Source: Sphingobium sp. CECT 9361 (GTDB lineage Bacteria; Pseudomonadota; Alphaproteobacteria; Sphingomonadales; Sphingomonadaceae). From it: a stretch of 64,000 nt of DNA. Under the pieces are notes generated by a model. That model had not been told where the DNA came from and made no database searches. It saw nothing but the letters and a program-made list of their open reading frames with translations. Position numbers and translations under genes: made by a program. The stretch covers positions 1 to 64,000 of the forward strand of contig NZ_CAKKNC010000004.1 of assembly GCF_918741285.1 (NCBI RefSeq). The letters are read 5' to 3'. Of the stretch, positions 57,951 through 64,000 are shown piece after piece; within the stretch, counting starts at the first letter, position 1, and each line of letters opens with the position of its first letter.

Positions 57951-60530
57951 ATGAACCTCGAAAAATTCACCGACCGCGCCAAAGGCTTCCTGCAATCGGC
58001 GCAAACCGTGGCGATCCGCATGAACCATCAGCGGATCAGCCCGGAGCATTTGCTGAAGGCGTTGCTGGAAGATGAGCAGGGCATGGCGTCCGGCCTTATC
58101 AAGGCAGCGGGCGGCGATGCGGGGGTTGCCTTGCGCGAAACCGATGCGGCATTGGCGAAAGTCCCGGCGGTATCGGGCAGCGGTGCGCAGCAGACGCCCG
58201 GTCTGGACAACGATGCCGTTCGCGTGTTGGATCAGGCCGAGCAAGTCGCACAAAAGGCAGGCGACAGCTTCGTCACCGTCGAGCGCATGTTGCTCGCGCT
58301 GGTGCTGTCCTCCACTACAACTGCGGGCAAGGCGCTTGCTGCAGCGGGCGTGCGCGCAGAAGCGCTGAACGCGGCGATCAATCAGTTGCGCGGGGGGCGT
58401 ACTGCGGACACGCAAAGTGCCGAGGATCGCTACGACGCGCTCAAGAAATTCGCGCGCGATCTGACTCAGGCGGCGCGCGACGGGAAGCTAGATCCTGTCA
58501 TCGGTCGCGATGAGGAAATTCGCCGCACGATCCAGATACTGGCCCGCCGGACCAAGAACAATCCCGTTTTGATCGGCGAACCCGGCGTCGGCAAGACGGC
58601 GATTGCCGAAGGACTGGCCCTGCGTATCGTCAATGGCGACGTGCCCGATACGCTCAAGGACCGCACGTTGATGGCGCTCGACATGGGCAGCCTGATCGCG
58701 GGTGCGAAATATCGCGGCGAATTCGAAGAGCGCCTGAAAGGTGTGCTCGATGAGGTGAAGGGCGCCGAAGGGCAGATCGTTCTGTTCATAGACGAAATGC
58801 ATACGCTGATCGGTGCAGGCAAAGGCGATGGCGCGATGGATGCGTCCAACCTCCTCAAGCCTGCTTTGGCGCGTGGCGAACTGCACTGCATCGGCGCGAC
58901 CACGCTCGACGAATATCGCAAGCACGTGGAGAAAGACCCGGCGCTGCAACGGCGTTTCCAGCCCGTCTTCGTGGGTGAACCGACTGTCGAGGATACGGTG
59001 TCGATCCTGCGCGGATTGAAGGAGAAGTACGAACTGCATCATGGCGTGCGGATCACCGACAGCGCGCTGGTGGCCGCCGCGACGCTCTCCAATCGCTATA
59101 TCACCGATCGCTTCTTGCCGGACAAGGCCATCGATCTGATGGATGAAGCCGCGTCGCGCCTGCGCATGGAAGTGGAAAGCAAGCCGGAAGAAATCGAGAA
59201 TCTCGACCGGCGTATCATCCAGCTCAAGATCGAGCGTGAAGCGCTGAAGAAGGAAACCGACCGCGCCAGCGCCGACCGCCTGGTCGCGCTGGACGAGGAA
59301 CTGGCGAACCTTGAGCAGCAATCGTCCGAGCTCACCCAGCGCTGGCAAGCGGAAAAGGACAAAATCGCCGGGGAGTCGAAGATCAAGGAGCAACTGGAAG
59401 CAGCGCGCCTTGAGCTGGAACAAGCACAACGTGCAGGCGATCTCGCCAAGATGAGCGAGCTGTCCTACGGCACGATTCCACAGTTGGAAAAGCAACTGGC
59501 CGCTGCGGCAATCGCTTCGGAAGGGGCGATGTTGCGCGAGGAAGTGACGTCGGAGGATATCGCTGGTGTCGTCGCACGCTGGACGGGCATTCCGGTCGAG
59601 CGGATGATGGCGGGTGAGCGCGAAAAATTACTGGCGATGGAGGAAACCATCGGTAAGCGCGTGATCGGTCAGGCCGATGCTGTGAAAGCGGTGTCCACCG
59701 CCGTGCGGCGCAGTCGCGCGGGATTGCAAGACCCCAACCGTCCACTCGGATCATTCCTGTTCCTCGGCCCCACGGGCGTCGGCAAGACGGAATTGACCAA
59801 GGCATTGGCGGAATTTCTGTTCGACGACCCCAACGCAATGGTCCGCATCGACATGAGCGAGTTCATGGAGAAGCATTCAGTCGCGCGGCTGATCGGTGCG
59901 CCTCCGGGCTATGTCGGCTACGAAGAAGGCGGCGTGCTGACCGAAGCGATCCGGCGGCGACCCTATCAAGTGATCCTGTTTGATGAAGTTGAGAAGGCGC
60001 ACGGCGACGTCTTCAACATCCTGCTGCAGGTGCTGGACGATGGGCGTCTGACCGATGGTCAGGGCCGTACGGTGGACTTCACCAACAGCATCATCGTGCT
60101 GACATCCAATCTGGGCAGCCAGTATCTGACGGCTATGACCGAAGGCCAGACGACCGCCGACGTCGAACCGCAGGTCATGGAAATTGTCCGCGCGCATTTC
60201 CGTCCGGAATTCCTGAACCGCCTGGACGAGATCATCCTGTTCCACCGTCTGGCGGCGGACCATATGGGTCCGATCGTGGATATTCAGGTGAGCCGCGTGC
60301 AGAAACTGCTCAAGGATCGCAAGGTGACACTGAACCTGAGCGATGGCGCACGCGCGTGGCTGGGCCGGGTGGGTTACGATCCGGTCTATGGGGCGCGACC
60401 ATTAAAGCGCGCGGTGCAACGCTATCTGCAGGATCCGCTCGCCGACCTAATCCTGCGCGGCGACGTGCCTGACGGCGCAACAGTGCAGGTGGAGGATGGC
60501 GACGGGGCGCTGGTGTTGAAGGTGGGGTGA
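57951..60530 (+). CDS. clpB: ClpB disaggregase
   Basis: 859 residues, normal length. The N-domain ([41 protein letters not shown]) is followed by AAA1 with Walker A GEPGVGKT, a coiled-coil M-domain (about 400-530, rich in E/L/K/Q) that marks ClpB rather than ClpA/ClpC, and AAA2 with GPTGVGKT and the C-terminal small domain. It rescues aggregated proteins with DnaK. Confidence 0.97.
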   Translation: MNLEKFTDRAKGFLQSAQTVAIRMNHQRISPEHLLKALLEDEQGMASGLIKAAGGDAGVALRETDAALAKVPAVSGSGAQQTPGLDNDAVRVLDQAEQVAQKAGDSFVTVERMLLALVLSSTTTAGKALAAAGVRAEALNAAINQLRGGRTADTQSAEDRYDALKKFARDLTQAARDGKLDPVIGRDEEIRRTIQILARRTKNNPVLIGEPGVGKTAIAEGLALRIVNGDVPDTLKDRTLMALDMGSLIAGAKYRGEFEERLKGVLDEVKGAEGQIVLFIDEMHTLIGAGKGDGAMDASNLLKPALARGELHCIGATTLDEYRKHVEKDPALQRRFQPVFVGEPTVEDTVSILRGLKEKYELHHGVRITDSALVAAATLSNRYITDRFLPDKAIDLMDEAASRLRMEVESKPEEIENLDRRIIQLKIEREALKKETDRASADRLVALDEELANLEQQSSELTQRWQAEKDKIAGESKIKEQLEAARLELEQAQRAGDLAKMSELSYGTIPQLEKQLAAAAIASEGAMLREEVTSEDIAGVVARWTGIPVERMMAGEREKLLAMEETIGKRVIGQADAVKAVSTAVRRSRAGLQDPNRPLGSFLFLGPTGVGKTELTKALAEFLFDDPNAMVRIDMSEFMEKHSVARLIGAPPGYVGYEEGGVLTEAIRRRPYQVILFDEVEKAHGDVFNILLQVLDDGRLTDGQGRTVDFTNSIIVLTSNLGSQYLTAMTEGQTTADVEPQVMEIVRAHFRPEFLNRLDEIILFHRLAADHMGPIVDIQVSRVQKLLKDRKVTLNLSDGARAWLGRVGYDPVYGARPLKRAVQRYLQDPLADLILRGDVPDGATVQVEDGDGALVLKVG

Positions 60531-60531
60531 C

Positions 60532-60798
60532 TTACGTGCCCGAGGTCGTAATAGCACCACGGGCCCTATTAATGAGGTCGTCGGCTTCACGCTGCTGCCC
60601 CGTGTCCACGCGGTCCCACTCGGCATTGGTTTTGCAGGTCTTATGCCTTTTGACCAGTGATCCCGTTTCCAGAACGCTTACGCAACGAACATAGTTCGGG
60701 GCCTTTCGATCTATCCTCTGCTTGGCAGGCGGTGCATCAGCAAAGGCCACGGAAGGCAAAACGGAGCAAACGATAGCAACTGCCAAATAAGCTTTCAT
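60532..60798 (-). CDS. small exported protein, unknown function
   Basis: 88 residues with signal peptide (LAVAIVCSVLPSVAFA-DAPP). The mature part has two Cys (VRCVSVLETGSLVKRHKTCKTNAEWDRV) and ends in a charged helix. The C..T.GS..K...C.T..EW pattern recurs in small secreted proteins of sphingomonads. It is convergent with clpB, one base apart. Confidence 0.7.
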   Translation of the reverse strand: MKAYLAVAIVCSVLPSVAFADAPPAKQRIDRKAPNYVRCVSVLETGSLVKRHKTCKTNAEWDRVDTGQQREADDLINRARGAITTSGT

Positions 60799-60936
60799 CT
60801 GTATTATCCCCTAAGATGTGCATATGGTCTATCGCGACTTTTGTAGTCTTTCAATTGGTACGCAATGGTAGGCGCGCAACTGGCGATGAGGCAATGACCG
60901 CCGAGCGACGTGATATAAAGATAGTGTGAGGTAAAT

Positions 60937-62409
60937 TTGCAAGCTGGCCAAAGCGACCGTTCCATAGCGCAGATCGCGGAGTTGGCGAAGGTAGCCGTCC
61001 GCCATCTTCAGCAAAGTCAATTTGCCGAAGCTTTGGACGCCTTTCAACGCCTAATCGCGGTAAGGCCGGACAACGCAGACGACTGGTTCAATCTCGGCTA
61101 TCTGCACCGCTGCCTTCGGCAGTTTCACCCTTCGCTCGATGCATATCAGAGGGCTCTGACACTTGGAGTGTCCCAACCAGAAGAGGTGCATGTCAATCGT
61201 GCCGCTATTCTTATGGATCATTTGGATCGTAGCGAAGATGCACAAATTGAACTTGAAAAGGCATTATCCCTTAACCCCCGATACATTACGGCATGGCTGA
61301 ATCTGGGCAATCTGCATGAGGATTGCGGCAGACAAATCGAAGCGCGATCCGCTTACGAAGCCGCGCTCGCTATTTATCCCGCAAATGGCCGGGCGCACGC
61401 CCGGATTGCTGCAATCGACATATTCGAGGGAAAGAGTGCGCAGGCTGCCGAAAATCTGCAGCAGAAGCTAGCGCGCGCAGCTAACGATCGGGAAGACATA
61501 GCCGAAATGCAATTTGCGCTTGGGCATGCTATGGATGATCAGGGCCGCTTCGATGAGGCATGGGCAGCCTTCAGTGCAGCTAACAGCCTGGCGTACGGAA
61601 TGCTCGATCCTCTCCAACGCTACAATCCGCAAGCGCATAAGCAGCACGTGCAAGACATTAAATGCACTTTCCGGACCCGGATTGCATCCAGCATTCGTGA
61701 TGTTCCGGCACCCATATTTATCTGTGGCATGTTTCGATCAGGATCGACCTTGGCCGAACAGATATTGTCGCGTCATTCACGTGTAACGGCCGGAGGAGAA
61801 CGGGAGTTCATACCTGCAATAATAGGCGATCAACTACAGCCTTATCCCCAAGCTGCGCGATCACTTACTGACACCGATTTTGCAGCTTTTGCCAAGACAT
61901 ATAATGACAATCTGAAAGAACTACAGTTAGCGGATAGCATTTTCACCGACAAGCGGCCTGACAACTTCTTACATATAGGATTGATTAAATCAATATTTCC
62001 AAATGCAAAAATAATTCATACATTTCGAAACACGCTGGATAATATTCTTTCCATATATTTTCTATACTTCGCCAGCAGCGTGAGTTATGGTTTTAGGATA
62101 CCCGATATAGTTCATTATATCGACCAATATCGTGAATTGATGGACCACTGGAAGGGCCTTTACCCCGACGATATTTACGATCTGGATTATGATGAGGTCG
62201 TTAAATATCCTGAGGATCGAATTCGAAGACTCGTCGAATTCTGTGGAATTGATTGGGAACCGCAGTGCCTTATGGTGCCTTCTAAGACCAAGGCTGTAAA
62301 AACGGCCAGTAACTGGCAAGTACGTCAGCCGCTCCATAACAAGTCGTCAGGTCGTTGGAAAAATTACGAGAAATTTCTTAGCCAGCACGCTGATATTTCT
62401 GCATTTTAA
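60937..62409 (+). CDS. TPR-repeat sulfotransferase
   Basis: 490 residues from TTG 60937 (GAGG upstream). Residues 10-220 are TPR repeats (AEALDAFQRLIAVRPDNADDWFNLGYLHRCL...). Residues 245-480 are a sulfotransferase: PIFICGMFRSGSTLAEQILSRH holds the PAPS 5'-phosphosulfate loop, and KIIHTFRNTLDNILSIYF holds the 3'-phosphate motif. This fusion is common in marine and freshwater alphaproteobacteria; the acceptor is unknown. Stop overlaps the next, convergent gene. Confidence 0.88.
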   Translation: MQAGQSDRSIAQIAELAKVAVRHLQQSQFAEALDAFQRLIAVRPDNADDWFNLGYLHRCLRQFHPSLDAYQRALTLGVSQPEEVHVNRAAILMDHLDRSEDAQIELEKALSLNPRYITAWLNLGNLHEDCGRQIEARSAYEAALAIYPANGRAHARIAAIDIFEGKSAQAAENLQQKLARAANDREDIAEMQFALGHAMDDQGRFDEAWAAFSAANSLAYGMLDPLQRYNPQAHKQHVQDIKCTFRTRIASSIRDVPAPIFICGMFRSGSTLAEQILSRHSRVTAGGEREFIPAIIGDQLQPYPQAARSLTDTDFAAFAKTYNDNLKELQLADSIFTDKRPDNFLHIGLIKSIFPNAKIIHTFRNTLDNILSIYFLYFASSVSYGFRIPDIVHYIDQYRELMDHWKGLYPDDIYDLDYDEVVKYPEDRIRRLVEFCGIDWEPQCLMVPSKTKAVKTASNWQVRQPLHNKSSGRWKNYEKFLSQHADISAF

Positions 62410-63683
62410 TCGATGCTTCCAGTAATTGCATAGAACTCTGTGAGAAGCTGTCTTTCCTCGACAGTCAAATGAGGATTCCAGACTTCGAAAATTAATATCA
62501 GTCGCGCTTGATCGCTTTGATTCCAGGCTTCGTGTTCAATGGTATCGTCGAACGCAAATGCTTTGCCCGTGACCCACTGCCGCGTTTCGCCGCCGACCCT
62601 GAAACTACAATTGTTCGGTATGATCAGTGGCAGATGAACGATCGCACGGGTATTTGTCACGCCAGTGTGCGGCGGAATATGGGCTCCCGGCTGTAGAATG
62701 GAAAAGAACGCCGATGGCGATTTTCCAGCAATTTGCGGTTGAGCGATAGCCGATAGCGCAGCTGCTGTTGTAGGGCACTGATCGCATACAGGATCGTTAC
62801 GAACACCATATTCCCATAAAAAACAGGCACCCCAATTCAGTGAGCCGTCCAATGGCGACCATTTCGTTTGTGGCGAGCCGTCGGGCATACGAACATAGGG
62901 ACGGACCAGATCGGACCCGGACGTTACAAGCGCCATGGCTTCCCGCGCTATGGCATCTGTGTGTCGTTCGATTTCCGGGAACCAAGGGAAATGCGCGTCT
63001 TCAAAAAACTCGTCTGCAGGTAAAAATGGAAACTGCACCCCTGCGCACTGATTGGTATAGATGGCGCGTCGTCCCAAGCTATGGTCCACGCATGCTTTGA
63101 AACGCCTGGCTCCTTCGCTCATACTGGCGAGGCGGTCACCCAAACTCCGATCCAGGCTGTCCGATATGCTTTTGTTATGCTGAGATAGAAAGGACTGCCC
63201 CCGACTCAGCGCATCCGCAACCAGCTCTGGCTTATGCTCTATGGCTGTAGCCAGTTGGACGACGTTGCTCCAGCTTTGCGCGGCGGCTGCATTCTGCCCC
63301 TGTCGCTGCTTTAGCTCAGCCATCCTGAGCTGAGCCATGAAATGTCGACGATCGATACTAAGCACATGCTCAAGGCTCGATTGTTCCGCGCGATCATCCC
63401 CTGCACCCCGAAACGCGGCGGCAAGGTTCATCCAAAGCGCTGGCTCCTTGGAGTCTATTTTTGCTGCTGCAGAAAAATATGCAATTGCATTGCTAAACGC
63501 CTCGCTGGCCAAAGCAGAGATGCCATGTGCATTCAAAGTCAGCGGATCGTCAGGAGCCATTTGCATCGCCTGACTCAACCAGCGCATTTCACCTGTTCGA
63601 TCGCCGCTCCGTCGCGCGTCTGCGGCAGCCGACAGAATTGCGGACAAATTAGCTGATTGCTCTACCATGAGGTTGTTAAACAT
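62406..63683 (-). CDS. TPR-fused aspartyl/asparaginyl beta-hydroxylase-like protein
   Basis: About 425 residues from ATG 63683; GTG 63737 and ATG 63668 are alternatives and none has a good ribosome site. The N-terminal half is TPR-like (AMQMAPDDPLTLNAHGISALASEAFSNAIAYFSAAAKIDSKEPALWMNLAAAFRG). The C-terminal half has the Asp/Asn hydroxylase fold: FSILQPGAHIPPHTGVTNTRAIVHLPLIIP gives His in IPPHTG, and AFAFDDTIEHEAWNQSD gives the second His. It should use Fe(II) and 2-oxoglutarate. Such genes cluster with TPR-sulfotransferases. Confidence 0.85.
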   Translation of the reverse strand: MFNNLMVEQSANLSAILSAAADARRSGDRTGEMRWLSQAMQMAPDDPLTLNAHGISALASEAFSNAIAYFSAAAKIDSKEPALWMNLAAAFRGAGDDRAEQSSLEHVLSIDRRHFMAQLRMAELKQRQGQNAAAAQSWSNVVQLATAIEHKPELVADALSRGQSFLSQHNKSISDSLDRSLGDRLASMSEGARRFKACVDHSLGRRAIYTNQCAGVQFPFLPADEFFEDAHFPWFPEIERHTDAIAREAMALVTSGSDLVRPYVRMPDGSPQTKWSPLDGSLNWGACFLWEYGVRNDPVCDQCPTTAAALSAIAQPQIAGKSPSAFFSILQPGAHIPPHTGVTNTRAIVHLPLIIPNNCSFRVGGETRQWVTGKAFAFDDTIEHEAWNQSDQARLILIFEVWNPHLTVEERQLLTEFYAITGSID

Positions 63684-63746
63684 AAACACGATAAGAGCGC
63701 AACGCTCGTACTTGAAGCAATATTGAGAAGGCGGCACATGGATTGA

Positions 63747-64000
63747 ATGGCTGAAATTTTGACACCGACACCGCCGTTATCCACTCAGTGGCTCGCGCAT
63801 CGCTTCGATCCGATCCACGACGCCTTCCAGTTTGTGTCAGTCGACCGCGTCCATCGCCAAAGCGTACCGTTCCTGACAGATGAACATATTGGCAGCGCGG
63901 CCGAACCGCTGGTTATCGCCAGATCGAATGTAACCGGGCTTATCGATATGCATCGTCCGCTGCATTACATTTTCCATTCGGCATATTGCTGTTCCACTCT
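63747..64000 (+). CDS. sulfotransferase-like protein, N-terminal part (cut by window edge)
   Basis: ATG 63747 starts MAEILTPTPPLSTQWLAHRFDPIHDAFQFVSVDRVHRQSVPFLTDEHIG, followed by LHYIFHSAYCCSTL at the window edge. The IFHSAxCCSTL stretch resembles the phosphosulfate-binding loop of a family of small sulfotransferase-like proteins. It is divergent from the TPR-hydroxylase gene by about 60 bases. Only 84 residues are visible, so the family is tentative. Confidence 0.6.
   Translation, partial: MAEILTPTPPLSTQWLAHRFDPIHDAFQFVSVDRVHRQSVPFLTDEHIGSAAEPLVIARSNVTGLIDMHRPLHYIFHSAYCCST

Noticed and set aside
1..64000. CRISPR array, rRNA genes, insertion sequences
   Set aside because: No regularly spaced long repeats, no rRNA-like sequence and no transposase frame was seen.

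Overview
The window joins two different pieces of DNA from an alphaproteobacterium, most likely a member of the Sphingomonadales. The evidence for the order is the chromosomal gene set and its arrangement (yebC-ruvC-ruvA-ruvB, ybgC-tolQRAB-pal, M16 and M28 secreted peptidases, PspC beside a 35-residue membrane peptide, TPR-sulfotransferase genes). Species cannot be told from the sequence alone.

Positions 1 to about 35,838 are the right part of an integrated conjugative element with a Tn4371-like backbone. Nearly all backbone genes are on the minus strand and overlap by a few bases: repA, DUF2840, traF-type signal peptidase, DUF736, lytic transglycosylase, MOBP relaxase, traG, a ribbon-helix-helix gene, then trbB-C-D-E-J-K-L-F-G-I and DUF2274. 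A LysR-type gene in the traR position and a small exclusion-like membrane protein gene face them. Left of this lies the end of an alpha/beta hydrolase gene, probably aromatic-degradation cargo continuing outside the window. Between 19.3 and 29.8 kb are regulators (AlpA-like, a DUF2285 activator/antiactivator pair, XRE), DUF932, DUF7662 and DUF736 proteins, a large ParB-like protein, and cargo (SAM methyltransferase, nitrobindin-like protein, Na/phosphate cotransporter). An oriT candidate lies upstream of the relaxase gene. Iteron-like repeats and a perfect DnaA box lie beside repA, where parA would be expected but is missing.

The most interesting part is 30.2 to 35.4 kb, a cargo island in the element next to the attachment end. 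It encodes an acyl-carrier-like 112-residue protein, an XRE repressor, an ImmA/IrrE metallopeptidase fused to a chagasin-like (I42) cysteine-peptidase inhibitor, a cytoplasmic papain-like (C1) peptidase without propeptide, and a divergent thymidylate-synthase-like protein. Facing these on the other strand are a uracil-DNA-glycosylase-family protein, a MazG-like nucleotide pyrophosphohydrolase and a ribbon-helix-helix protein. I know of no described system with this composition. The fusion of a C1-peptidase inhibitor next to a C1 peptidase gene suggests a protease/inhibitor switch, perhaps for defence or element maintenance, coupled to nucleotide-handling enzymes.

The element ends at the 3' end of tRNA-Gly(GCC) (35,839-35,913, minus strand), next to a cluster of TGGAGACA repeats and a hairpin. 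No integrase gene is in the window, so it should lie beyond the left edge.

From 35.9 kb onward is ordinary chromosome with visibly lower GC: thioredoxin-TPR protein, Lon-substrate-binding-domain protein, Trm112-like protein, UbiH-family hydroxylase, MFS exporter, PhnA-like protein, a TauE/SafE permease with a nonsense codon, PspC, gamma-glutamylcyclotransferase, dienelactone hydrolase, the Holliday-junction genes (with a GIY-YIG gene boxed by 28-bp inverted repeats between ruvA and ruvB), the Tol-Pal system, two secreted peptidases, clpB, and a TPR-sulfotransferase / aspartyl-hydroxylase cluster cut by the right edge.
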